Assembly: GCF_009377175.1 (NCBI RefSeq)
Contig: NZ_VJZD01000013.1
Location: 1 to 64,000, forward strand
Source of the DNA: Streptomyces adustus
GTDB taxonomy: Bacteria; Actinomycetota; Actinomycetes; Streptomycetales; Streptomycetaceae
DNA length: 64,000 nt
Direction of reading: 5' to 3'
Position 1 is the stretch's first letter; each line of letters opens with the position of its first letter. The notes under the pieces were generated by a model. It made no database searches, was not told the DNA's origin, and was given only the letters and a program-made list of their open reading frames with translations. Shown one piece after another: positions 1 through 9,472 of the stretch. A program made the position numbers and the translations under genes.

Positions 1-2
1 TC

Positions 3-110
3 GCCATCGGCGTCCACCGTCAGGACGGCCACACCAGCATCGCCGCCGCCCTACGTCACACCGCCCGCGACTGGCGAAGGCCCCTGACCGCCCCCGGCAC
101 CACCGGATGA
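3..110 (+). pseudogene. C-terminal end of an ISAs1-family transposase (partial at window edge)
   Basis: An open frame runs from the window edge to a TGA at 108-110 and encodes about 35 residues. The run GHTSIAAALRHTARD followed by a basic RRPL segment is the typical last stretch of ISAs1-type (H-repeat associated) DDE transposases. Only the tail is in the window, so it cannot be said whether the rest is intact. It lies just upstream of the large gene that begins at 331 on the same strand and marks the left side of that gene as an insertion-sequence boundary. Confidence 0.6.
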
Positions 111-330
111 ATCCGGACAGACCTCGATCATGCAAGGGACCCAGGTTCCCTTGGTCGGACCATCACGGGTGCCGTTTCGTCGTCCGCCCGAGCTTGGCGT
201 TTGGACTCGGCGCCACGATGCCGTTTCCACCTGTTCACTTCGCCGTCACCTGCGAATCGTAGGAATGGTCGACTGGCCGCTCGCGTCCTTACTGGCACCG
301 AGGCCCCGAACCACCAGGAATCGAAGGGGC

Positions 331-3300
331 ATGAAGACGCTCTCAGGAATCCAGGCGACCTCGAAGACGGTCTGCTTTCGGATCGTCGACACGCTACGGG
401 GACTCGTCGATGCCGGGCGGCTGGAGAGAGGCGACCTACAGCCTGCCGCCGTTCATCTGATCGGGGCCCTGGAAGGTGCATTCATTCACGCACTGGATTC
501 CCTGCCCCAGTTGAAGGGGCCGGACCAGGAAGCACTGGTGGCTCTCGCGTCGGAGCCGGAGACCGGCCCCGACGGTGAACTCGCCGTCCTGCCGACACCT
601 GATGGCGCCTCCTTCGACGTGCGTGGTCTGGAACGGTGGTGGAGAGAACACACGCCGTCCGCCGATCCGTCCTACGACTCCGTCAGAAACGAGGCGGCGA
701 GGCTGGTCTCCCAAGTGCTCGACGACGAGCGCCCCATACGGGCGGCGACGGAAGGTACGCCTTTGGGGAAGCTGTCTCCCGTCGAGCTGGCCGTGCACTT
801 CGTCACGGCCTACATGCTCCACCACCGAGGGCGAGTGGACAGCGCTGAAGGCGCGGAGAACCTAGCGTTGACCATCGCCGCCTTGGCCCCGCTACGCGGC
901 CGCCCGGCCGAAGCAAGTGCCGCCGTCACGGCCGCCCCAAAGAACACTGCAGCCCCCGAACCACGGAGGGCCAATGGAGTCGTGGCCTATCTGGACGCTC
1001 CGAGAAAGGTACGGGAGGTTCCTCAGGCCGCCACGAAATCGGGCAGGCGCACGATTCACAGGCAGAGCGGCGGCCAGCGGGACGTGGCAGGGCTGCGCAC
1101 TGTTGTCGACAAAGTGGCGATGGCTCATCTCCGTACCGGCCCAGCCGAGAAGACTTCATTGGAGTCGTGCCTCGCTCTCCTGGAGAGTCTGGAGCGAGAG
1201 CTGTACCACGAACCGCCGCAGACGGCATTCGCGGGACACCGTGGAGGCCCCAGTGCGGTGCGCGCAGGGACGACTGTGAACGACTCCCATATCGGCACCG
1301 GCCGGGAGGACATGACCCTGGCCCGTGGGAGAACCTGGACGCGGGTGGGGACGTCCTGGGCTTCGCTGGTGAAAGCGGTGGAGGCACAGGGCGTGGGCAC
1401 GACAGCTCTGGTGCTGGGGCATCGTCCCAACGGGAGGATCGGACACGCAGTCGCGCTGAGCCACACCACTGAGGGCCTGCGCTGGATCGAACCACAAGGC
1501 AGTCCCGGCAACCGCGTGCTGGTCACGAAGCCCGGCCGACTGGCCGCCGTCTTCGCACGGGCCGTGCTGATCGACGCCAGGGGAAATGTCGTCGACGACG
1601 CTCTGCCCCACTGGCAGGAGTCGGATTCCCTGGGCGCCTCTCTCACGGACGCAGCTACAAACCGCCGATACGGCGCCCGCGATTCCCTCGACAGTGCCCC
1701 CGTCAAGCTGAGACGACCCGACACCGAGACGGTCCCTGTGCCTGTGACGGACGACAAGCACACTCATCCGGACCGCCCGCGGGCCAGGACCCAGTCCCAT
1801 GGGTCTCAGCCCGCTACCCCTGACGTGGCAGAGCCCATCGTCCCTCTGGATCGTCAGCGGACGATCACCCAATCCGCATCCCGGCAGGCGGAGCCCCCCA
1901 CCGACCTGCGCAGCACGGTCCAAGAGGAGGGTCCGACACCGACAGATCCCGCAACCACCTTCGACCGCCAGGCACCGAGCCGGATCACCGAGGGCCGACG
2001 CCTTGCCGCCTCTGACCTGCTGGTGAGCCTGCATCAGCAGGAAGCCGTCATTGTCGACCGGATCACGGCCGTTTTCGAGAGGGCCTTCGGTGCCGACATG
2101 CCCGCGGCGCGAACCATCGTCGAGCAGGCCTTCGGCCCGGAGACGCTACGCCCGCTCATCTCGGCGATGACCCGCAACGAACGCTGGGCGACACCCATCA
2201 GCGGCGGTGGATGGTCGGGACAGATCGCCGTCCGCGCAGTGCTGGGGGATCTGCGCTACCGACATACCGAAAGCCCTGTGGAGATCGAGTTCGAGGGCGG
2301 TTCCTCGCATCAGGGAAGCCGGGAGCAGATCACCGATCGACGGCGACGGCTGCAAGGAAACCTGCAGGGACGACTCACCTTCGCGACATGGAGCATGACG
2401 GAGTCACTCTCTGTGTCAGGTGAACACCTCCGGGGCGACAAGGGCCTTCACGGCGGAAGCTTCATCGCCCGGCACAAGACAAAGGAGGCTGCCGCGCTCT
2501 TCGACGGCGATGTGAAGCTGCTGATCGACCTCAGCGGCCTGATGCGACACGGAAGGCCGTTCACCGGCGATGGAAACGCCGGGCCGCTGAGCATCCCCGG
2601 CATCGCGGTGACCGTGGCGATCCCCGAGCGCGACACCGTGGACGCGACAGGCCGAGGCCAACAGTTCGAAGAGCGACTCGCCCCGCCCGCGCGCCTTACC
2701 GCCGGGCGCATGGCCTTGTCCGACATCGTGACGGATGTCTGGCCAGCCGACGCCGCTTCGAGCGACGCCGTCAGCGACTTGCTGCGCAACGTGGATTCGG
2801 AGGGACAGAGGCTCTTCGGCCGGTCGTTGTGGCCGGCGATCCGCGGCAAACTGACCGAGGAACTGAGCCTGAGCGCGCTCCACCAGAACCTGACCGGTAT
2901 GACGGCCGGACAACCTCTCACGGTCGAGGCCTTCAACGACCAGGGCGCCGTGACCGGCACCATTGAGATCACGGCCAAGGTGGTGTCAGCGGTCCAGAGC
3001 GGCGAGACCAGGCAGACGGAGTTCAATGTCGGCACGGCGGTCGTCCGCTCCCTGGCCCACGAGGACGTCTCGTCCCACGCTCTCCAGCTGCCCGCCCCCC
3101 TCCAGGTCAATGTCACATCGATGGGCGGCCAGCCGATCACCACGGGCGGCGGGTCGTCCGTGCAATTCGGCCGTGACCGCGTCCGGCAGTCCCGGACGGT
3201 CTTCGAAATCGGGGCCACCACCAAGACCAAGGTCCCCGGCGTACTCTTCGACGGTGTCGCCGAGCTGCAATTCGCGATGCACGAAGGCACACCCCGACCC

Positions 3301-6300
3301 GACCGAGACAGCACCGAAGCCCGAGCAAGACTCGGCTTCACCGTCCTGCTCGAGCGCCATGAGGCAGGCCGGGCCGAAGCCCTCGCGGAGCCCGATGGGC
3401 CTACCGCACTCGCCGACCCCACACCGCCGGTGGACCCCAGGACCGGGCACCGGCTCTGGGAACCCGGCACCGTGGTCCACGCTCCACCGGCCGAGATCTG
3501 GAGCGCCGCAACGGGGGGACTCAACGACCGAGTGGTCGTACGTGACCTGCCCGACCTGTCGACCCTGCGTGAACGAATCGACAGGCTCGGGCGTCAGGCT
3601 GTGGGCACAGAGCTTTGGGACACCACCCGCGCAGATGTGCTCGCCGCGTTCCACCAGCAACGCCTCGCCGCGCGCATCACCTCGATGACGCGCGGGTATG
3701 AGCTTCGCTCCCCGGTGGTCGACGGGGTCGCACTGTCGGCCACGGCGGCTGTCGAGAGGATGGAGTTCAAGTACTACCAGGACAAGGCCGAACTCAACAC
3801 GGTCAATGAGTCCACGACATCCGAGTCGGCCCAGCGGCTGTGGTCGGACACCACGGCCGCACAGGTCTCGGGGGGTGGCACGGCAACCGTGGACCACACC
3901 GGAGATACCTTGAACGTCGGTGGTGTCCATGGGGAGCAGTGGCGGTACCGCCAGGGAACGCAGCACGGAATCACCCACAAATTGGCATCCAACGGCAAGA
4001 GCCGGGATCCCCGTGCGATCTTCACCGCCTGGGTCAAGGTCGCCGTCACGGTGACCGGCGTTGGCAGGCAAACCGTCGAGCTGCCCGTCGAGATCAGCAT
4101 GGATGCTCGCGAGACCCAGCTGTACACGGTAGGTGAAGACGGGTTGGCCGTCTTCACGCGGGACACCATCACCCGCCGGCAGACCCCCATCCTCCCCCCT
4201 ACCCCGCGCAAGCCTCCCCAGCGCTTCACGGAACGCGGGGCGATGAGCGCATCCGACGTGGTACACAGCCTGGGACCGGAGACCATTCAGGTTCTGAACG
4301 ACATCGAAACGGAACTCAGGACCCGGTTCGGGACCCTCTCGGACGAAGTGAGGGAACGGCTGTCGAATCGCTTCGACCCGTTCGTCCTGGCGGCAGAGCT
4401 GTCAAGCCTGACCCGCGGCGGCGCCATCCGGGCGGAGGTCCCGCTGCGCGGGCATCGTGTGACGATCGTCGTGCGGGCCGAACTCGCACCAGGCTTCCGG
4501 CATCTCCGGAGCATTCCTCAGTACGAGTTCGAATTCGGGACGCAACAGCGCGTCTCCTCCGGCACGGCCCAGGATTTCTGGCATCGAAGGACCACGGGCC
4601 CACTCCTCAGGTTCAAAGACCACCACGCGGAGGTCTGGGGTGGCTACCAGCACTTGTGGGACCGCAGCCGGGGCCTCGCACAGGGCAGCACCGCTCGGGG
4701 CGTCAGCAGCGTCAAAACGGTGGAGGATGCCGACCTGTTCGAGGGGCACGTGCTCATCACCACGGAGATCGTGGTCCACGGACTTGTGCCGAGAACCATC
4801 CCGCCGGGCCCTCCGGTAAAGGTCGTCACCACTATCTCGGTGCCCAGCCGCGACACGGATCCTGGCAGTGTCCAGCCGCTGGGCAAACCCGATTGGCCGC
4901 GCCGTATCGCGGACAGTCTGCGCCTGGGCAGCACTGACATCGTCACCGACGTCTACTTGCTCGGACCGGAGCGAGGCCGCGATGCCGGGGCGGAGCACAC
5001 GATCCGGCCTCTGGACGAGTCGGGTTCAACCGTACTCGGTACCGACTGGCGCGGTATGAGGGAGAAGATCCGGGCCGCCCTCCTCGACCGTGACCTGCCT
5101 GCCAAGCTCAAGCCGATGATGGCGGGGCACGAGATCGTCCTGCGGCACGGGCGAAGCACAGTCCGCATCTCCGCACACGTGGAGGAGCTGTCCCGTGCGA
5201 ACCGGACAGGGAGCACGGAGTTCAACTCGGGCGTCGGTATGCAGCGGGTCTTCGCCAGTACCGACGGATCAATCATGGAGGGTCGCGGAATCGGCCACTC
5301 CGTGACGGCCGGAGCCTTGGTTACGGTACCCACCCCCATCGGAGTGTCGCCCGTGGTCGGCGGCAACGTCACCGTGAGCTGGGGACAGGATCGACAGGAC
5401 CGTGAAGCCTGGTCGATCGGTGTGGGCGTGTCCTCGAAGGCGAAGCACCCTGCCGTATCGTACGTCGGCGTTGCGCGTCTGGTGATCCGAATGGAACGCG
5501 CGCCCCTGGTGGCGATGGGCGACCAGAACCGGGTCGTGCCCGAGCCGCCGCGGTCCGATGGCCTTCCGCGTGCGGCTTGGCGATCGCTGCGACGCATCGG
5601 GACTCCCTCACGCACCATGGCGAGCATGCAGGTCGGGTTCACCGCGCTCGTCGAAAGTGAGACCGCAGAGGGTGCCTCCAAGGCAGCGGCTCCGATGCCG
5701 GCCCGCCCGGACGGTCTCCTGCCCAAGCCCGTGGAGGTCCGGATTCCTCCTCGGCGCGTCTGGAGCCAGGGGCTGCTCGACACCGACGTGGTCCGCGATC
5801 TCAACTCCGAGGGCATCGCCGACATCCTTCGGGTATTCGGCGCCCGCTGGGCCGGAAAGCGCAGCTGGGAGCAGATGGCGGAGACGGCTCAGCACACGCT
5901 CGACCGCACCCGGCTTGCCACGCATGTGAATCTCCGATCGGCCGAGGAGGACCTCAGTGTGCCCTATGTGAGGCGCCGGCTGATCGGTCCCGCGAGCGGC
6001 GTCCATGCAAACCTGCGTGTGGTCAGCCTGCGATACGTCGGCTTGGACACGAAGGCGGAGCTGAGCCCCGCGAACGAGGTCAGCACCACCCGAACGAAGA
6101 CGCGGCTGCACTGGAACTCGCTCGCGGCACAGGCCCAAGTCGGTGTCGCAGAAGGCACAGCCTTTGTAGGCGGAAGAGTACTCGCGGGTTTCGGTTCAGA
6201 GTTGCGCAAGCGCCAGGGCTCCTCCCTGGTAGATGGTGGGCACACGGTTTCCCACGGGAAGCTGCCTACCCCGATGGCTGTCTACCATGGCTACGTTGAA

Positions 6301-7860
6301 GTCACCGTGACGATCGAGGGGCCGTCAGGCCCGCGACGGGAGAACGGCGTCGTACCTGTCGAAATCGCCATTCCCGTGAATGACACCGAAGTCGCGGAGG
6401 TGAACAGGATCCCGATCTTCACTCCGCGGCAGCAGGGAGTCGAGGGTTATGTTGTCACGGACCCGCGGCAGGACGGTCCGCATATGGAGCGCAAGGGTCT
6501 CGACGACAACGTGCCGGACATCGTGCCGGAAGCCGATGAGCAGATCGAGACGCTGATCGCCCGATATGCGAATCCCGCGGAGTGGGCGGAAAACGCCTGG
6601 GGGAAAACCTCCCAGAACGAGAGGACATACGAGGTTCTGAGTACGGTACGGGCCATCGTGACGGAATACTTTCCGGCTCTGCCGCTCTACATACACGAGG
6701 CCCAAGAAGGCTTCGAGCGCTTGCCCCGTGGCGAACTCCTCGCCCGAGCCCTCACCAGCGACGTCATGCGCGGTGAACTCAGGCTTCCCGCGGATGATCC
6801 GAACACACGCGCCGAAGAGACCGCGGCTGCACCCGGGACACGAGTGCCGGATGTCCGGTCGATCCTGTTGTACTGCGCCGCATTCACGGACACGCTCGAG
6901 GTTCCGAGGTCCCCCGTCCCCCTCGTGGACGCCCCGTCGGCCCAGCGCGCCAAGACGCCGGTTCACGACGACCATGCCGCCCTTGGCGACCCTGCCGGGC
7001 CAGCAATGGACGACGAACACCATCCTGTCAACGGGCCAGAGCGAGGGAACTCCCCAGGGGCCCCCGTTCCCGAAGGTCGACGAAACGCGCCTGACGCATC
7101 CTCTCTGGAAGCCACGCCCGTGCCTCCCGTCTTCGACGAGCCCCACGGCCGGGTGGCCGATGACGCCCCCGACGCCCGGCCAGCTCCCCCTGCCCACGAC
7201 GAAGCCCTTCTCCATCGCTCGCCCGCCTTCGATGAAAACGGTGGGGCCAAGGGCGCGGAAGCCGCGCTGCCCGCAGCGCGCATCAGCCTTGACGGCGCTG
7301 ATCCAGGCAGCGAGAAACCTGAAACCCGTCCGGCAAGCCCAGCGGGGGCCACCCGCACCCAGGAACAACAGGCGGACGAACCAGTACGCCGTCCGGCGCC
7401 GACCTCAGTGTCCGCCCCCGCGCCGACCGACTACGCCCCGGGGCTGGCCTTGGGGCCAGAATGGCGGCCGTTGGCGATAGAAGTAGAGGCGATCCGACAC
7501 GAAATCGAATTCCCGCTGCCAAGCCTCCTCGGCGGTGAGGACGTCTCACGCACCCTGGCACGACTGGCTGAGCTCATGGAGAAGCTTCGATCGACCATCG
7601 GCAAGGAACGAGAAGAAGTCGCCCGGCAGGTCGACGAAGCACTCAACCCACTCGTGGAACGGGCTGCCGAGCACATCCGCCGACACCTTGCCGGCAGCAC
7701 CACCCACGTCCTGGGCATGGAGAACTCCGACTTCGTCCTCACGGCCGTCGACAACTCCCAGGTCGCTCTCGTATTCGCCCAAACGCTTGCCGACAAGCTG
7801 GAACACCGCGTCATGGTTCAGCTCTCGGCCGGCATGCGCGCTACGATCTGTAACGACTGA
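331..7860 (+). CDS. Protein A: 2509-aa modular protein with papain-like (glutamine-deamidase type) domain, two triplets of beta-rich modules, cysteine tail
   Basis: ATG at 331 was chosen over the upstream ATG at 130 because the residues after it (TVCF at about 13-16) align with the N-termini of proteins C and D, and AGGAA lies 10 nt upstream. Residues 1-190 resemble protein C, sharing AVHFVTA. Around 280-390 is a papain-like fold of the Tox-PL/protein-glutaminase type: Cys280 (SCLALLESL), His372 (GHAVAL) and an acidic residue at 387 (WIEPQG) form a plausible triad. Residues of about 555-2030 hold six beta-rich modules arranged as a triplet repeated twice, like those in giant protein E. A Pro/Ala-rich linker follows (about 2190-2370), then a helical C-terminal domain ending ICND, related to the end of protein B. 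No signal peptide or membrane segment is visible. Substrate and target are unknown. The family assignment of the enzyme domain is inference from motifs; the ORF itself is secure. Confidence 0.85.
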   Translation: MKTLSGIQATSKTVCFRIVDTLRGLVDAGRLERGDLQPAAVHLIGALEGAFIHALDSLPQLKGPDQEALVALASEPETGPDGELAVLPTPDGASFDVRGLERWWREHTPSADPSYDSVRNEAARLVSQVLDDERPIRAATEGTPLGKLSPVELAVHFVTAYMLHHRGRVDSAEGAENLALTIAALAPLRGRPAEASAAVTAAPKNTAAPEPRRANGVVAYLDAPRKVREVPQAATKSGRRTIHRQSGGQRDVAGLRTVVDKVAMAHLRTGPAEKTSLESCLALLESLERELYHEPPQTAFAGHRGGPSAVRAGTTVNDSHIGTGREDMTLARGRTWTRVGTSWASLVKAVEAQGVGTTALVLGHRPNGRIGHAVALSHTTEGLRWIEPQGSPGNRVLVTKPGRLAAVFARAVLIDARGNVVDDALPHWQESDSLGASLTDAATNRRYGARDSLDSAPVKLRRPDTETVPVPVTDDKHTHPDRPRARTQSHGSQPATPDVAEPIVPLDRQRTITQSASRQAEPPTDLRSTVQEEGPTPTDPATTFDRQAPSRITEGRRLAASDLLVSLHQQEAVIVDRITAVFERAFGADMPAARTIVEQAFGPETLRPLISAMTRNERWATPISGGGWSGQIAVRAVLGDLRYRHTESPVEIEFEGGSSHQGSREQITDRRRRLQGNLQGRLTFATWSMTESLSVSGEHLRGDKGLHGGSFIARHKTKEAAALFDGDVKLLIDLSGLMRHGRPFTGDGNAGPLSIPGIAVTVAIPERDTVDATGRGQQFEERLAPPARLTAGRMALSDIVTDVWPADAASSDAVSDLLRNVDSEGQRLFGRSLWPAIRGKLTEELSLSALHQNLTGMTAGQPLTVEAFNDQGAVTGTIEITAKVVSAVQSGETRQTEFNVGTAVVRSLAHEDVSSHALQLPAPLQVNVTSMGGQPITTGGGSSVQFGRDRVRQSRTVFEIGATTKTKVPGVLFDGVAELQFAMHEGTPRPDRDSTEARARLGFTVLLERHEAGRAEALAEPDGPTALADPTPPVDPRTGHRLWEPGTVVHAPPAEIWSAATGGLNDRVVVRDLPDLSTLRERIDRLGRQAVGTELWDTTRADVLAAFHQQRLAARITSMTRGYELRSPVVDGVALSATAAVERMEFKYYQDKAELNTVNESTTSESAQRLWSDTTAAQVSGGGTATVDHTGDTLNVGGVHGEQWRYRQGTQHGITHKLASNGKSRDPRAIFTAWVKVAVTVTGVGRQTVELPVEISMDARETQLYTVGEDGLAVFTRDTITRRQTPILPPTPRKPPQRFTERGAMSASDVVHSLGPETIQVLNDIETELRTRFGTLSDEVRERLSNRFDPFVLAAELSSLTRGGAIRAEVPLRGHRVTIVVRAELAPGFRHLRSIPQYEFEFGTQQRVSSGTAQDFWHRRTTGPLLRFKDHHAEVWGGYQHLWDRSRGLAQGSTARGVSSVKTVEDADLFEGHVLITTEIVVHGLVPRTIPPGPPVKVVTTISVPSRDTDPGSVQPLGKPDWPRRIADSLRLGSTDIVTDVYLLGPERGRDAGAEHTIRPLDESGSTVLGTDWRGMREKIRAALLDRDLPAKLKPMMAGHEIVLRHGRSTVRISAHVEELSRANRTGSTEFNSGVGMQRVFASTDGSIMEGRGIGHSVTAGALVTVPTPIGVSPVVGGNVTVSWGQDRQDREAWSIGVGVSSKAKHPAVSYVGVARLVIRMERAPLVAMGDQNRVVPEPPRSDGLPRAAWRSLRRIGTPSRTMASMQVGFTALVESETAEGASKAAAPMPARPDGLLPKPVEVRIPPRRVWSQGLLDTDVVRDLNSEGIADILRVFGARWAGKRSWEQMAETAQHTLDRTRLATHVNLRSAEEDLSVPYVRRRLIGPASGVHANLRVVSLRYVGLDTKAELSPANEVSTTRTKTRLHWNSLAAQAQVGVAEGTAFVGGRVLAGFGSELRKRQGSSLVDGGHTVSHGKLPTPMAVYHGYVEVTVTIEGPSGPRRENGVVPVEIAIPVNDTEVAEVNRIPIFTPRQQGVEGYVVTDPRQDGPHMERKGLDDNVPDIVPEADEQIETLIARYANPAEWAENAWGKTSQNERTYEVLSTVRAIVTEYFPALPLYIHEAQEGFERLPRGELLARALTSDVMRGELRLPADDPNTRAEETAAAPGTRVPDVRSILLYCAAFTDTLEVPRSPVPLVDAPSAQRAKTPVHDDHAALGDPAGPAMDDEHHPVNGPERGNSPGAPVPEGRRNAPDASSLEATPVPPVFDEPHGRVADDAPDARPAPPAHDEALLHRSPAFDENGGAKGAEAALPAARISLDGADPGSEKPETRPASPAGATRTQEQQADEPVRRPAPTSVSAPAPTDYAPGLALGPEWRPLAIEVEAIRHEIEFPLPSLLGGEDVSRTLARLAELMEKLRSTIGKEREEVARQVDEALNPLVERAAEHIRRHLAGSTTHVLGMENSDFVLTAVDNSQVALVFAQTLADKLEHRVMVQLSAGMRATICND

Positions 7861-8044
7861 CGCGCTGAAAGCTGGCTCGTACACGGCGCGACCACCGGGC
7901 CCGTACCGTCCCATGTGGGTACGCAACGCCGCGCTGCTGGCCCGCTCGGCCTCGGTCGAGCCCGTGGCGTCCAGCAACAGCCCGTCCAACGGGCGGGCAG
8001 CCGCACCCAGGGGTGGTATCTCACCGTCCGAGGGGCCCGCGTCG
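7861..8044. other. Spacer between protein A and the IS256-type element
   Basis: No convincing gene. The minus-strand reading is open through this stretch but also runs antisense into protein A, so it is probably a shadow. No clear transcription terminator follows protein A. Confidence 0.4.
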
Positions 8045-8132
8045 GGGTGTGTCTGAAAGATCGTGTAAGTCCGTGACGTGACAGGGTGGCGAGGGATCGT
8101 TGCTGGTCCCTGGCCTCCCGGATCGGACGGAC

Positions 8133-9404
8133 ATGAGTGACTCCGAGAATCCGACCGTCGAGCCGGTCGACAACGAGCTGGTGGACGAGGTCGTCGGGCG
8201 GTTGATGGACCGTGCCGATGCCTCAGGGGCGGCCCTGCTGGGTGAAGGCGGGCTGCTGACCGAGGTGACCCGGGCCGTGCTGGAACGGGCACTGGAAGCC
8301 GAGATGAGCGGCCACCTGGGCTATGAGAAGCACGATCCAGGCGGCCGGGGGTCGGGCAACAGCCGCAACGGGACCTCACCCAAGACGGTGCTGACCGATG
8401 CCGGGGCGGTGACACTGGCCGTGCCACGCGACCGCAACGGACAGTTCGATCCGAAGATCGTGCCCAAGGGCGCGCGGCGGCTGGCGGGCTTCAACGAACG
8501 GATCCTGTCGCTGTATGCGCGGGGCATGAGCGTGCGCGACATCCGCTCGCATCTGGCCACGATCTACGGCGTCGAGGTCTCCCCGGACCTGATCAGCACC
8601 GTGACCGACGCGGTCGTGGACGAGCTGGCCGCATGGCAGAACCGGCCGCTCAGTGCGGTCTGGCCGATCATCTACATCGATGCGCTGTGGGTGAAGATCC
8701 GCTCGGGGTCGGTGGTCAGCCGGCCGGTCTATGTCGCTGTCGGGGTCGACATGGACGGCTGCAAGGACGTCCTGGGGCTGTGGGTCGGTGCCGAGGGCGA
8801 GGGCGCCACGACCTGGATGGCCGTGCTGTCGGAACTGCGCAACCGCGGCATCGAGGACGTGTGCATCGTCGTCTGCGACGGCCTCAAGGGCCTGCCCGAT
8901 GCGGTGACGGCGACCTGGCCGAAGGCCACGGTCCAAACCTGTGTGATCCATCTGGTGCGGGCCTCGCTGCGGTTCGCCTCGAAGAGGGACCACTCCCAGT
9001 TGGTGCCGGCGCTCAAAGCGATCTACAGCGCGCCGACCGAGCAGGCCGCCGAGCAGGCGCTGGATGCGTTTGCCGCCTCTGATCTGGGCGTGCGCTACCC
9101 GGCAATCGTCCGGACCTGGCAGACGGCCTGGAACGAGTTCACGCCCTACCTGGCCTTCCCAGCCGAGATAAGGAAGGTCGTCTACAGCACCAACATGGTC
9201 GAGTCGATCAACGCCCGCCTGCGGAAATCCACCCGCAACCGAGGTCATTTCCCCTCCGAGCAGGCCGCGTTGAAGGTGCTCTACCTCGCAGTCCGGGAAC
9301 TGATCGAACCCAAGGCACGCGACATCAACCATGTCGCAGCACACTGGAAGAGCGCCCTCAACGCGTTCGCGCTGTTCTTCGAAGACCGGATCAGCATCCG
9401 GTGA
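8133..9404 (+). CDS. IS256-family (mutator-type) transposase
   Basis: 423 aa from ATG 8133. Family features visible: a conserved N-terminal block (EMSGHLGYEKHDPGG), the zinc/DNA-binding-like segment, and the DDE catalytic set with Asp in YIDALWVKI, Asp in VVCDGLKGLP, and Glu in the VESINARLRKSTRNRG segment, followed by the typical C-terminal tail. Length matches the family (about 400-430 aa) and the frame is uninterrupted, so the enzyme may be functional. It lies inside the 17-bp inverted repeats at 8045 and 11147. A start 11 codons upstream is possible. Confidence 0.95.
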   Translation: MSDSENPTVEPVDNELVDEVVGRLMDRADASGAALLGEGGLLTEVTRAVLERALEAEMSGHLGYEKHDPGGRGSGNSRNGTSPKTVLTDAGAVTLAVPRDRNGQFDPKIVPKGARRLAGFNERILSLYARGMSVRDIRSHLATIYGVEVSPDLISTVTDAVVDELAAWQNRPLSAVWPIIYIDALWVKIRSGSVVSRPVYVAVGVDMDGCKDVLGLWVGAEGEGATTWMAVLSELRNRGIEDVCIVVCDGLKGLPDAVTATWPKATVQTCVIHLVRASLRFASKRDHSQLVPALKAIYSAPTEQAAEQALDAFAASDLGVRYPAIVRTWQTAWNEFTPYLAFPAEIRKVVYSTNMVESINARLRKSTRNRGHFPSEQAALKVLYLAVRELIEPKARDINHVAAHWKSALNAFALFFEDRISIR

Positions 9405-9472
9405 AAACCGAGGACTTACACAAGAACGCTTACACGCCCCCGCGTCGTGACCGGCGGACGTGTCAGTGATCT

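Noticed and set aside
130..330. Upstream ATG of protein A at 130
   Set aside because: The 67 extra residues are Arg/Pro-rich without homology, whereas the start at 331 places the TVCF signature at the same depth as in proteins C and D.
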